DNA of 64,000 bases from CAYWQB01 sp964460785 (GCA_964460785.1 CAYWQB010000001.1:248001-312000), one strand, 5' to 3'. Shown: positions 16,858-25,112, counted from the stretch's first letter. Numbers and translations are program-made. Notes: generated from the sequence alone by a model not told the origin.

Positions 16858-17578
16858 GCTGATCAATCGGCCTATGGCCTGGACTCTCCTTTGTGCTGTG
16901 TTTGCGACAGCAGGTGTTGCCCTCTTTGCTCAGCAACCGGCCCCTACTGAAGCACAAACAGTCACTCTAGACCTTGGCAAAGTGTTTAAGGGTTCCCCTA
17001 TCATTTACTCTATCCTCCTTCTACTGTCGATGACTGGGTTTGTGATTTGGCTTTACAGCCTACTCACACTAAAAACTTCCGATCTTATGCCACAAAATTT
17101 TGTTGACGAGCTGGAAGAACACCTCCATCACAAACGCTATGAAGCAGCTCAAGCTCTATGTAAAGAAGAGTCCACTCTTGCTGCTGCAATTGCAAGAAGT
17201 GGCTTAGAAGCTCGCAATGGAGGAGCCAAAGCAATTCAGGATGCTATGGAAGCAGAAGGTAAGCGCCGTGGCTTAGGCCTTTGGCAAAGAATCTCTGTCC
17301 TTAATGACATTGCAATGCTTGCTCCTATGCTTGGCTTGCTTGGGACAGTGATTGGTATGTTCTATGCCTTCTACGATGTCAACAGGTCTACAGAAAGCTT
17401 AGCATATATTTTTGATGGCCTAGGCATTGCGATTGGAACAACCGTTTCTGGCTTAATCGTTGCCATTGTTGCAGTCTTTTTTCATACGACTTTGAAGTTT
17501 CGATTGGTCCGCGCCCTAGCAACGGTAGAGAACCGTATGACCACTATCTGCAGCCGCATTTCTTCTCATAACTCATAA
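16850..17578 (+). CDS. TolQ/ExbB/MotA-family proton channel
   Basis: 242 residues from ATG 16850, chosen because AAGGA precedes it. An upstream in-frame start at 16799 would extend into the LysM gene and is less likely. A hydrophobic leader (residues 9-26, ending near FAQQ) precedes the family core, as in ExbB variants with an N-terminal extension. TM1 is at about 49-70 (IIYSILLLLSMTGFVIWLY). The conserved TolQ-type TM2-TM3 region contains MLAPMLGLLGTVIGMFYAF and LGIAIGTTVSGLIVAI. With ExbD/TolR it forms a proton-driven inner-membrane motor that energises envelope proteins. The neighbouring LpoB and LysM genes favour a Tol-like role in division over metal-chelate uptake. Confidence 0.88.
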   Translation: MNKLINRPMAWTLLCAVFATAGVALFAQQPAPTEAQTVTLDLGKVFKGSPIIYSILLLLSMTGFVIWLYSLLTLKTSDLMPQNFVDELEEHLHHKRYEAAQALCKEESTLAAAIARSGLEARNGGAKAIQDAMEAEGKRRGLGLWQRISVLNDIAMLAPMLGLLGTVIGMFYAFYDVNRSTESLAYIFDGLGIAIGTTVSGLIVAIVAVFFHTTLKFRLVRALATVENRMTTICSRISSHNS

Positions 17579-17593
17579 TATTGGAAGAGAATC

Positions 17594-18112
17594 ATGAGCT
17601 ACTTACCTGAAGAAGAAATCCAGGGAAAAGGGGGAATCAACTTAGCCCCCATGATTGACTTTCTCTTTCTAATGCTTGCTTTTTTTGCCTCTCTTGCTGT
17701 GTCAAGAGTGGCAACCAAGGAGATGGATATTGACCTAGTCAAAATAGAAGAGAAAAACGGTGCGACTGTGCAACGAGGTGAAACAGATCGCAAGGTCATT
17801 CATGTCAGCATCTCTCCTAGTGGACAATACTTGTGGAGCACAGACCTTCACGATTACGAGATGTCTTCTACAGAAGAGATTACAAAAGAGCTTGAAAGCC
17901 AATACCAAAGAGGACTTCTCCCTCACAGTCGTGATAAAACAAGCCTTCTTTTAAAAATCGATCGCAGTGCCCCTTGGGAACCGATTGCACGGCTTGTTTA
18001 TGAGGTACGTACAAAAGGATTTGATATTCGTCCCATTTATCAAGTTGATGAATCAACAAGCCAAAATGAGTTGGCAGAAAACAGTGAAATACCTAAAAAG
18101 AATTCTTTCTAA
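17594..18112 (+). CDS. ExbD/TolR-family biopolymer transport protein
   Basis: 172 residues. The N-terminus has the family pattern INLAPMIDFLFLMLAFF, in which the Asp in the membrane segment is the proton-carrying residue. A periplasmic domain follows (VIHVSISPSGQYLWS... SLLLKIDRSAPWEPIARLVYEVRTKGF), typical of TolR/ExbD. It partners the TolQ/ExbB protein encoded 15 bases upstream. The C-terminal tail of about 20 polar residues is longer than in E. coli TolR. Confidence 0.88.
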   Translation: MSYLPEEEIQGKGGINLAPMIDFLFLMLAFFASLAVSRVATKEMDIDLVKIEEKNGATVQRGETDRKVIHVSISPSGQYLWSTDLHDYEMSSTEEITKELESQYQRGLLPHSRDKTSLLLKIDRSAPWEPIARLVYEVRTKGFDIRPIYQVDESTSQNELAENSEIPKKNSF

Positions 18113-18135
18113 TCCTATTACCCCATGAGAGTGTT

Positions 18136-18285
18136 ATGCGAGTTTTAAGCCTATGCTTTTTTAGCGCCTTTCTGCTCACTCTTTCTGCATGTTCTAAACC
18201 TCAAGCAAAAGGTGAGGTAGAGCGTATTCCTGCCGGTAAACAGCAGCATTATAAAGACTACTACCAAACACCTCCTTTAGAGTAG
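18136..18285 (+). CDS. Small lipoprotein, 49 aa
   Basis: An open frame of 49 codons begins MRVLSLCFFSAFLLTLSAC. This is a compact signal peptide with an LSAC lipobox, so the mature lipoprotein would be about 31 residues, starting at Cys19 and ending in a Tyr-rich stretch (HYKDYYQTPPLE). It lies 23 bases after exbD, and its stop codon overlaps the GTG start of the next gene (TAGTG). These features support a real gene in the envelope operon. No family is recognised. Confidence 0.65.
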   Translation: MRVLSLCFFSAFLLTLSACSKPQAKGEVERIPAGKQQHYKDYYQTPPLE

Positions 18286-19643
18286 TGAAGCAGTTAATAC
18301 CGCTTTTTCTTAGTCTACTCCTTCTCTCTGCATTTACTGGTTGCCAACGCACACCAAGTAAAATCCGAGCTGCTTATACAGAAGCCTATTTTCATGGGGA
18401 CCTGTCAAAAGCTGAGGAAGTTCTCACCTCTAAGATGAGTCCTTCCCTTAAGCGAGGGCAATATACGGATGATGCAGATGCTATTTGGTTTCTTATGGAA
18501 AGAGGAACCATGCGTCTCCTGCAAAACCAGCCTGACCTTGCTTGTGTCGACTTCAACCTTGCCCTGCAAGCATCGGACTACTACCAGCAAGAAGACTTTA
18601 AAGAGCAGGCCGCAAAGTTTTTACTTTCCGATGAGGTCTCTGCTTTTCAAGGTGAAGGCTATGAGCAAATCATGCTCCGCCTCTACTTTGCTTTTGCTCT
18701 TATCCAGTCTGGAGAGGAAGCGAATGGTCTTGCATTATTACGGCAGATCCAAACATTTTCTGAATTGAGACAGGAAACCTTAAGGTCAAACAAGCTGACA
18801 CAGGGTCTTGAGCAATTCAATAACCCACTAGCAGACTACCTGCTTGCTCTCTTTTTACAAGCTGGTGGCGATCAAAGTAATGCCTCAATCCTATACCGCC
18901 GTGCCAAAAAATCTTTTCCTCCCCTCTCTAAACAGCAAGCACAGCAGCTTTTCCCTAAAACCATAGATGATGAGCAAGCGACAGTCCTTATTCTAGTGCA
19001 TAATGGCAACATCCCCTACAGAGTCTCTGAATCTGCCATGCAGACAGAAGAGTCTTTAATGTTGCTGAATATTCTGCTGACAATGAATGACATCTCTAAG
19101 CCCAACCTCACCCAAATTCCTCATATCCCTGTTCCCGCTTTAAGAGATTGGCCAAATGGCTTTCCTTGCCAGGTACAGCTCAAAATCAATGAACAATCAC
19201 AACCTTTAACTTTAGCCCTTAACCTACGAGGCATTGCAGGCAAAGAGTTAGCGCAAGCTCTGCCATTAATCAAAGCGAGAGCGGCAACTCGCTACCTTTT
19301 GCGAGAGGCCACCGTCGCTTCTGCCCAGTCAAAAGACCACCTAGCTGGCTCTATCCTTGATTTGGGGATGACCCTGGCAAACAAGCTGACGCAGGCTGAC
19401 ACACGCTCATGGCTAAGCCTTCCGTATACAATCGGTCTTTCTCGGTGCAGCTTACCTCCAGGCAGCTACCCTCTAGAAGTCATGTGCTCGTTCCCCTCTT
19501 CAGCCTCTTCCTATTCTTTGCCAAGGTTGAAGCTGAAAAAGGGAGACCTGTGTATGATCCATTTATTTAGCATTCATCCAGGGGTGTTTCGTTATCTTAT
19601 CCCTGAGACTTTCCTAGACAAGGAGATTCCCAATGAAATTTAA
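18285..19643 (+). CDS. Lipoprotein, COG3014-like, TPR-containing
   Basis: 452 residues from a GTG start that overlaps the preceding stop codon. It has a signal peptide with lipobox FTGC (Cys20). Residues ~30-220 are helical with TPR-like spacing (AEEVLTSKM, RGTMRLLQNQPDLACVDFNLALQ, LALFLQAGGDQSNASILYRRAKK), and the C-terminal half is beta-rich. The layout resembles COG3014-type lipoproteins, which often sit beside LpoB-type genes, as here (11-base overlap with the next gene). It probably acts in the periplasm or at the outer membrane in peptidoglycan synthase control. The specific role is inferred from context. Confidence 0.65.
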   Translation: MKQLIPLFLSLLLLSAFTGCQRTPSKIRAAYTEAYFHGDLSKAEEVLTSKMSPSLKRGQYTDDADAIWFLMERGTMRLLQNQPDLACVDFNLALQASDYYQQEDFKEQAAKFLLSDEVSAFQGEGYEQIMLRLYFAFALIQSGEEANGLALLRQIQTFSELRQETLRSNKLTQGLEQFNNPLADYLLALFLQAGGDQSNASILYRRAKKSFPPLSKQQAQQLFPKTIDDEQATVLILVHNGNIPYRVSESAMQTEESLMLLNILLTMNDISKPNLTQIPHIPVPALRDWPNGFPCQVQLKINEQSQPLTLALNLRGIAGKELAQALPLIKARAATRYLLREATVASAQSKDHLAGSILDLGMTLANKLTQADTRSWLSLPYTIGLSRCSLPPGSYPLEVMCSFPSSASSYSLPRLKLKKGDLCMIHLFSIHPGVFRYLIPETFLDKEIPNEI

Positions 19644-20244
19644 AACTCTCACTTTAATGACTGCCACCTTCTGCCTACTCCTTTCTGGATGTGGAAGAAA
19701 AATCCGTACAGCAGAAGATGTCACTCCTGGACATGCAAATACTGGAGAAAGATTAGACTGGCGCTATGGAGCCAATGACCTTAAGATCCAAACGACAAGT
19801 GTACTGGAAACGCTTATGAACCGTTGGTTCAAAAAAACACAGTACAAAGGTGAAGAGGGGAAACCCGTCATCATTGTCACGAAAGTAGAGAATGAAACAG
19901 ATACTTATATTCCTACCGCAATGATTCGGGATGTTATTGAGGGAATTGCAATTGATGATGGGCGCTTTTCGATTGCAGTTGGAAATAGTGCAGACCAGAA
20001 AGAGCTAGATGCTCTTATGGCAAAAATTCAAAAAGACCCTCTCTACAACAATGAAAGTAGAATCAAGGGCAATAAAGGAAAGGCTCCTCAGTTTCTGGCT
20101 AAAATTCGCCTTACAAAAGCAGTCACCTATCAAAAATATTATGATATTGAAGATTACCGTATGACGGTGACGCTCTATGATATTGAGACGCAAGAAGCGA
20201 TAGATTCTGCTTGGGATGTAATGCGCAAGAAGGTTGAGTTATAA
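19633..20244 (+). CDS. lpoB: LpoB-like penicillin-binding protein activator lipoprotein
   Basis: 203 residues with a signal peptide and lipobox LSGC (Cys20). The body has LpoB-family features: ETLMNRWFK, PVIIVTKVENETDTYIPTAMIRDVIEGIAIDDGRFSIA, then LTKAVTYQKYYDIEDYRMTVTLYDIETQEAIDSAW. LpoB-type lipoproteins activate bifunctional peptidoglycan synthases from the outer membrane. Chlamydiae use a transient septal peptidoglycan ring, so coupling with TolQ/ExbD and LysM proteins in this operon makes sense. The gene is last in the operon, 30 bases before an intrinsic terminator. Confidence 0.75.
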   Translation: MKFKTLTLMTATFCLLLSGCGRKIRTAEDVTPGHANTGERLDWRYGANDLKIQTTSVLETLMNRWFKKTQYKGEEGKPVIIVTKVENETDTYIPTAMIRDVIEGIAIDDGRFSIAVGNSADQKELDALMAKIQKDPLYNNESRIKGNKGKAPQFLAKIRLTKAVTYQKYYDIEDYRMTVTLYDIETQEAIDSAWDVMRKKVEL

Positions 20245-20273
20245 ACTTTCCTTAACCCATTTAGTTTACTATT

Positions 20274-20307
20274 GCCGAAGCTACTTCGTGTAGTCTTCGG
20301 CTTTTTT
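20274..20307 (+). terminator. Intrinsic terminator after lpoB
   Basis: GCCGAAG (20274-20280) pairs with CTTCGGC near 20295-20301, and an inner CTAC/GTAG stem closes around TTCGT with one bulged T. A run of T follows at once. Confidence 0.85.
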
Positions 20308-20373
20308 ATCCAATTATTTTTTCAGCCAATTAAGGTTGACTTATTACCATATTATAAATTAGTTTTGATCAAC

Positions 20374-20402
20374 GTGTATTTAAATTTATGTAAAAAATAC
20401 AC
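20374..20402 (+). promoter_or_regulatory. Inverted repeat upstream of brnQ
   Basis: GTGTATTT (20374-20381) and AAATACAC (20395-20402) form a perfect 8-base inverted repeat with an AT-rich 13-base centre, 31 bases before the brnQ ATG. It has no T-tract after it, so it is not a terminator. An operator for an amino-acid-sensing repressor is possible but unproven. Confidence 0.35.
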
Positions 20403-20432
20403 ACTTCTTATTGATATTAAAAGGAGTCATCC

Positions 20433-21593
20433 ATGTCTAGCTTGATCAAGTCAAGAACAGTAATGACGGGACTGGCTATGTTTTCCATGTTTTTTGGAGC
20501 TGGTAACGTCGTTTTTCCTTTAATGCTCGGTAATCACGCTGGTGATAAGAGTATTGTGGCTGTGCTTGGTTTGGTGATTACGGGGATTATCGTCCCCTTC
20601 TCAGGTTTGCTAGCGATGATTCTTTTTCAAGGAGACTATAAGCAGTTTTTTGGGCGCTTAGGAAAAATTCCTGGAGCGATTCTAATCCTTTTGATCATGG
20701 CCCTAATTGGTCCATTTGCAGGGATCCCTCGCTGTATTACCCTCTCCCACTCTACGTTGGCTTTTTCAGGGTTAACGACCCCCTTATGGCTGTTTAGCCT
20801 TATTGCCTGTGGGATCGTTTTCTTAATGAGCTTCCGGAAGAGCTGCATCGTTTCAATCCTGGGAAATATCCTAACCCCCTTACTGCTTGTTTCCTTGGTG
20901 ATTATCATTGTCCAAGGCCTCTTTGCAGCTTCGGATCCTATTTCTGTCGAGCATACAAACCTCGATGTATTCCTTACAGGACTGAAGGAGGGGTATAACA
21001 CCCTTGATCTTCCTGCTGCCTTTTTCTTCTCCATGGTCATTCTTGCAAAGATCCGAGAGCAAAGAGAAAATTTTGATGATAGCTCAAGCAGGCACCAAGC
21101 TTTGACAACGCTAAAATCAAGTGTCATCGGTGCATCACTTCTTATTTTGATCTATGTTGGCATGTGTCGCGTAGCCTCTCTACATAGCTCTGTATTTTCT
21201 GAAGTACAAGCGGATCAGCTACTTGCAGCCATTGCTATGGAGATCTTGGGAACAAAAGCAGGTTTAATAGCCAACTTAGCTGTCGCTCTTGCCTGCTTAA
21301 CAACATCTATTGTCCTAGCCTGTGTATTTGCTGAGTTTTTAAGAGACTCGGTCTTTATGAAAAAGGTCGCGTATATTCCTTGCCTTCTTCTTACACTTGC
21401 GATCACTTGGTTGATGAGTGAACTTGGATTTATGAAAATTTTGCAGCTTGTGGCTCCAATTGTAGCCCTATGCTACCCGATCTTCATTGCCCTAACTTAC
21501 CTGAATATTGCATATAAGCTATGGCACTTTAAGCCAATCAAAGCAATTGCGCTGGCTGTGTTTGCAATATCCTTGCTATTTACACTTTGGTAA
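20433..21593 (+). CDS. brnQ: Branched-chain amino acid:cation symporter, LIVCS family
   Basis: 386 residues, about 12 hydrophobic segments. The N-terminal signature is diagnostic: GLAMFSMFFGAGNVVFPLMLG. Inner segments such as LPAAFFFSMVILAKI and the hydrophobic end also fit. BrnQ imports leucine, isoleucine and valine with Na+ or H+. Chlamydiae cannot make these amino acids and carry a brnQ. AAAGGAG precedes the ATG. Terminators lie on both sides, so it is a single-gene unit. An inverted repeat upstream may be its operator. Confidence 0.9.
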   Translation: MSSLIKSRTVMTGLAMFSMFFGAGNVVFPLMLGNHAGDKSIVAVLGLVITGIIVPFSGLLAMILFQGDYKQFFGRLGKIPGAILILLIMALIGPFAGIPRCITLSHSTLAFSGLTTPLWLFSLIACGIVFLMSFRKSCIVSILGNILTPLLLVSLVIIIVQGLFAASDPISVEHTNLDVFLTGLKEGYNTLDLPAAFFFSMVILAKIREQRENFDDSSSRHQALTTLKSSVIGASLLILIYVGMCRVASLHSSVFSEVQADQLLAAIAMEILGTKAGLIANLAVALACLTTSIVLACVFAEFLRDSVFMKKVAYIPCLLLTLAITWLMSELGFMKILQLVAPIVALCYPIFIALTYLNIAYKLWHFKPIKAIALAVFAISLLFTLW

Positions 21594-21603
21594 TTTTTAG
21601 ATA

Positions 21604-21631
21604 GTAGGGCCTGCGGGCCCTACAGTTTTTT
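21604..21631 (+). terminator. Intrinsic terminator after brnQ
   Basis: GTAGGGCC (21604-21611) pairs with GGCCCTAC (21616-21623) around TGCG, followed two bases later by six T. The T-run abuts the Shine-Dalgarno (GGAG, 21632-21635) of the next gene. Confidence 0.8.
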
Positions 21632-21641
21632 GGAGAAAAAT

Positions 21642-22874
21642 ATGTTGCGCTCTCGCCCTATGCTTCCGCTGTTTTTGACAGTTTTTTTTGGTTTTGTAGG
21701 GATTAGCCTCCCCTTTCCAATCTTTTCCCCTCTACTTCTCTCTTCAAATAGTCCTCTGATGGACCCGGCCACTTCAGAAAGCACACGGGGGATCTTTCTT
21801 GGCCTGCTTTTAAGCATCTACCCTTTTGGCCAGTTTATTGGGGCTCCAATCTTAGGACAAATGTCTGATCACTGGGGAAGAAAGCGCCTGTTAGTTATCT
21901 CCTTATCAGGAACTTTCCTTGCTCATCTAGCTACGGCCTATTTTTTGATCTTCCCTTCCTATATTGGTATTTTTTGTGCGCGTTTTTTTTGTGGACTGAT
22001 GGAGAGCAACGTCGCTATCGCTCAATCTGCAGCAGCAGATTTAGGCCGAGGATCGATTGAAGCTAAAACAAAGAACTTTAGTCTAATTAATACAGCTTCT
22101 TACTTAGGCTTTTTACTTGGTCCCTTTTTAGGCGGGCTCTTTGGAGACCCTAAGATGGGCTTCCCATACTTCTTACCTTTTATTCTTGCTTCTCTATTTT
22201 GTGGAGCAACTATTGCGGTGGTTGTTTTGATGTTTCAAGACACAACACGCAAAGCCATCGATCAGAAAAGAATCCAACTACTTTCCTCCATTCGAAGGCT
22301 TACAAATAGTTGGCGTAACAGAGACCTACGCTTTTTCTACCTACTCAACTTTTTGCTCTTCATGAGCATGTATTTCTTCTTTCAGTTTTATGCACCCTTT
22401 ACGGTCGTTCGCTTCCAGTTCACTCCTTTTTGGATTGCTATGGTTAGCGCTTATCTATCTTTAGCGATGACGCTAAGTCAGATATTTTTGGTACATCGGG
22501 TGACCCGTTGGTTAGGTCCTGCACAAGCGACATTATATTCTGCAGCAGGTATTACTGTAGGCTTATGGTTAACCCTTACTGTCCAACATGCAGTTGTGAT
22601 GGCTCTAACCATCCCCTTCTGTGCTCTTTTCTTTGCAACTGCCATGACCAACATTTCCGTTCTTATCTCTAATGCAGCAGGCGATGAACAACAGGGAGAA
22701 GCAATGGGAATTACGCAGTCAACACAAGTCCTAGGCGAAGGTTTTGTTTGCCTGGTTGGAGGTTATGCATTCGGTTTGTTTCACTACCTCCCCTTTTTCA
22801 TTGGAGGCTGTATTGCTTTAGCGACTTTCGGTATGGTCTTCTTGATGATTAGAAGAGGGCGACGATCGTACTAA
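21642..22874 (+). CDS. Major facilitator superfamily transporter
   Basis: 410 residues from ATG 21642 (GGAG seven bases upstream; a TTG at 21630 would lie in the terminator T-run and is unlikely). Twelve hydrophobic segments are visible. The MFS loop 2-3 motif reads GQMSDHWGRKRLL, and FCGLMESNVAIAQSAAADL matches the fourth helix of drug/sugar MFS carriers. The substrate is unknown; TetA/multidrug-like proteins are the closest type by eye. The 3' end overlaps the rhodanese gene tail-to-tail by 57 bases. Confidence 0.82.
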   Translation: MLRSRPMLPLFLTVFFGFVGISLPFPIFSPLLLSSNSPLMDPATSESTRGIFLGLLLSIYPFGQFIGAPILGQMSDHWGRKRLLVISLSGTFLAHLATAYFLIFPSYIGIFCARFFCGLMESNVAIAQSAAADLGRGSIEAKTKNFSLINTASYLGFLLGPFLGGLFGDPKMGFPYFLPFILASLFCGATIAVVVLMFQDTTRKAIDQKRIQLLSSIRRLTNSWRNRDLRFFYLLNFLLFMSMYFFFQFYAPFTVVRFQFTPFWIAMVSAYLSLAMTLSQIFLVHRVTRWLGPAQATLYSAAGITVGLWLTLTVQHAVVMALTIPFCALFFATAMTNISVLISNAAGDEQQGEAMGITQSTQVLGEGFVCLVGGYAFGLFHYLPFFIGGCIALATFGMVFLMIRRGRRSY

Positions 22875-23342
22875 CTGGTCGTTGTTATCCTCTTCACTCG
22901 CATCTACAAGGTTTCCTACACTGACTACTGGATAATCAGACTCAACCCATGCGGGGAATCCTTCCCTAAAGTAGTAGACATGAGTAAACCCCCACTGGAC
23001 TGCTCTCTCAACAGCTAGGGAACTTCGTAAACAGCGAGGACCATTACAGTAAACCACAAACTCCTGTGTGCGGTCAGGAAACTCTTGTTCAAGGCGAGCT
23101 TCGGAGAATTCTTTAATCAAATCGATGTGTATGGACTTGGGTACTCTTCCCCACTTCCATGCTTTTTTTGAACGAACATCCACAAATGGGACATGACGGT
23201 CATGCAATGCTTTTGCATCTTCCACACTCACCGTAGTGGCTCCTGAAACCATTTGAGGGGCCTCTCTTCCTCCTCGGGCACTTAGAGAAGAAAGCATTGT
23301 GCAGCTAAATACAATTAGGCAGACAGCCCTTACCTTAAACAT
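22818..23342 (-). CDS. Exported rhodanese-like protein
   Basis: 174 residues. An N-terminal signal peptide (VRAVCLIVFSCTMLSSLSA) is followed by one rhodanese domain. It has VPFVDVRSKKAWKWGRVPKSIHID and the active-site loop YCNGPRCLRSSLA, so the catalytic Cys is retained. Rhodaneses move sulfane sulfur between a thiosulfate-type donor and an acceptor; a periplasmic copy may serve cofactor or redox repair. The C-terminal tail after about residue 150 is acidic, Ser-rich and probably disordered. GAGGGG stands before the ATG. It lies 18 bases downstream of the L,D-transpeptidase gene on the same strand... the transpeptidase ends at 23360, so transcription runs transpeptidase then rhodanese. Confidence 0.8.
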   Translation of the reverse strand: MFKVRAVCLIVFSCTMLSSLSARGGREAPQMVSGATTVSVEDAKALHDRHVPFVDVRSKKAWKWGRVPKSIHIDLIKEFSEARLEQEFPDRTQEFVVYCNGPRCLRSSLAVERAVQWGFTHVYYFREGFPAWVESDYPVVSVGNLVDASEEDNNDQLVRSSPSSNHQEDHTESR

Positions 23343-23359
23343 AACCCCTCACTCTTTAC

Positions 23360-23977
23360 TTAGTAAATCCAGACCAAAGATCCGACAGGAACCTGATCAA
23401 ATAGATAGATTAAATTATTTGCAGCCATCCGGATACACCCCTTGGAAGCAGGCACCCCAAGGTCCTCTTCATGGTTAGTACCATGGATATAAATAAACCG
23501 ATCTTTTGAATCGACCAAAATTCCCTGGCTATTTCTTCCTGAGTTATACCCTGGCTCGAGCCCTTCTAACCAAAGAATGCGCGTTAAAACGAGATCATCC
23601 TGTGCATACTTAAACTCATGAGGGTTCCATCGCTTACCTGTATTGATGCGTCCACGGAAGATGGTATAGAGAGGAGCGTTGCGCCCGATTTTTTTGGCGA
23701 CTTTATGCAAGCCAAGAGGAGTCTGATAACTTTTTTCTTCCTGCCCCACACCTGCTTCTGCAGTGGAGACAACATAACTGGCAACTAAGTGTTGATCCTC
23801 ATACAAGTAGAGTCTTTGCTCTTTAGATGAGACAAGTAGGACCTTCTCTGTCAGAGGTTGATTCAGCTTTTCTGAAACCCTTAACAGCTCTTTTGGCAAC
23901 TTCATCTCTGCTGCACCTAAGGTCTCAATAAATAGTGAACTGATCGTTAGCAAAAGAAAATAACAAATACGCAACAT
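23360..23977 (-). CDS. YkuD-family L,D-transpeptidase, exported
   Basis: 205 residues from ATG 23977, chosen because a signal peptide (LRICYFLLLTISSLFIETLGAA) begins right there; a longer frame to 24130 would run into the upstream gene. The YkuD domain opens with VLLVSSKEQRLYLYED. The catalytic motif is intact: His165 in IHGTNHE and the nucleophile Cys181 in SKGCIRM. These enzymes make 3-3 peptidoglycan cross-links or attach lipoproteins to the wall, in the periplasm. Peptidoglycan is sparse in Chlamydiae, and an L,D-transpeptidase points to an environmental lineage. It lies between the IMPDH-like and rhodanese genes on the same strand. Confidence 0.85.
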   Translation of the reverse strand: MLRICYFLLLTISSLFIETLGAAEMKLPKELLRVSEKLNQPLTEKVLLVSSKEQRLYLYEDQHLVASYVVSTAEAGVGQEEKSYQTPLGLHKVAKKIGRNAPLYTIFRGRINTGKRWNPHEFKYAQDDLVLTRILWLEGLEPGYNSGRNSQGILVDSKDRFIYIHGTNHEEDLGVPASKGCIRMAANNLIYLFDQVPVGSLVWIY

Positions 23978-24032
23978 AAAGCCCCCGACCCTCGCACAAT
24001 AATTTCTGAGAGAATAGGGGGCAATAATTTTC

Positions 24033-25043
24033 TTAGCGAGGGCGTGTTTGGCTCTCTCCCATATAGGATTGAGTAACACGAACAAATTCAGCCTTTCTTT
24101 GAAGCTCTTTAATGTTGCGTGCACCTCCATAAGTCAAGCCACTACGCAGCCCTCCTAGAAGGTTGTCAATTAAAGCATTCGCACTACCAGTCACTGGAGA
24201 CCAAAAGTCTACTCCTTCTGCCACAGTCTTTTCGCGGACTTGGCCATAAAACTCTACTTGGAAGTCTTCGCTTGCCTGGCCGCGATACTTGGCTTCAAGG
24301 CCTGTAGGGCTGGCATCTGAAGGGCGCTTATCTGCAGGGCTTTCCTCTGTAAGAGCAAAGAGTTTTCCCACCATCACGGAACTTGCTCCTGCGGCTAAAG
24401 CGAGCACAACATCACGGCTTGAACGAATGCCCCCATCTGCAATGAGCGGCACTCGTAACTTTTCAGCAACCTTTGCACACTCACGGATCGCCGTAAACTG
24501 AGGAACCCCAAACCCTGTGACCACACGAGTTGTACAAGCAGCTCCAGGACCGATCCCTACTTTTACTGCACTAGCCCCTGCACTCACAAGGTCATGGTAC
24601 GCCATTGCTGTACATACATTCCCTGCAATGATCTCATGATCGGGATGGCTACGGCGCAGTTTTTCAATAAAGTGCGCCATCATTTCCGAATGCCCATGAG
24701 CCACATCGATACAAACCCCTCGAGCTCCAGCATCAAGCATACGTCGGCACCCATCAAGGTCACGGATACCGCTTGAGACGAAAGTATTTTCTTTATAATG
24801 TGCGACCCACTCAAGTTGTTTTTCCAAAGAAGTGAATCGATGGTAGATGGGGTAGGTTCCGTTTGCGATTAGAAGGTCTGCCATCTCTGAGCCAATCACA
24901 GTATCCATATTTGCTGGGATCAAAGGCATCTTCACCTTTGTCCGAGCAGTCATCCAAGTCTCTAAACTTGGCTCTGTACGAGAGGGTACATTATTGTACT
25001 GAGGGACGAGAGCTACATCATCAAATGTCAGGGCAAGTTCCAT
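24033..25043 (-). CDS. IMP dehydrogenase/GMP reductase family enzyme lacking CBS domains
   Basis: 336 residues forming one TIM barrel: LTFDDVALVPQ at the start, DVAHGHSE, and KVGIGPGAACTTRVVTGFGVPQ with catalytic Cys170. The end is typical of IMPDH/GMPR (LLGGLRSGLTYGGARNIKELQRKAEFVRVT). The length equals that of GMP reductase, and no CBS pair interrupts the barrel. The flap (YRGQASEDFQ) resembles neither enzyme fully. GMP reductase converts GMP to IMP; IMPDH makes XMP from IMP. I cannot decide between them. No guaA is next to it. GGAG precedes ATG 25043, and the gene diverges from oppA. Confidence 0.8.
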   Translation of the reverse strand: MELALTFDDVALVPQYNNVPSRTEPSLETWMTARTKVKMPLIPANMDTVIGSEMADLLIANGTYPIYHRFTSLEKQLEWVAHYKENTFVSSGIRDLDGCRRMLDAGARGVCIDVAHGHSEMMAHFIEKLRRSHPDHEIIAGNVCTAMAYHDLVSAGASAVKVGIGPGAACTTRVVTGFGVPQFTAIRECAKVAEKLRVPLIADGGIRSSRDVVLALAAGASSVMVGKLFALTEESPADKRPSDASPTGLEAKYRGQASEDFQVEFYGQVREKTVAEGVDFWSPVTGSANALIDNLLGGLRSGLTYGGARNIKELQRKAEFVRVTQSYMGESQTRPR

Positions 25044-25112
25044 ATCTTATCACTCCATAAAAATAGACCGAAGTAAGTGTAGCACCCCCTTCGCTTTCTC
25101 TTAAAGTAGAGT

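Noticed and set aside
23978..24130. 51-residue N-terminal extension of the L,D-transpeptidase
   Set aside because: It lies mostly in the upstream gene and would bury the signal peptide that starts at 23977.
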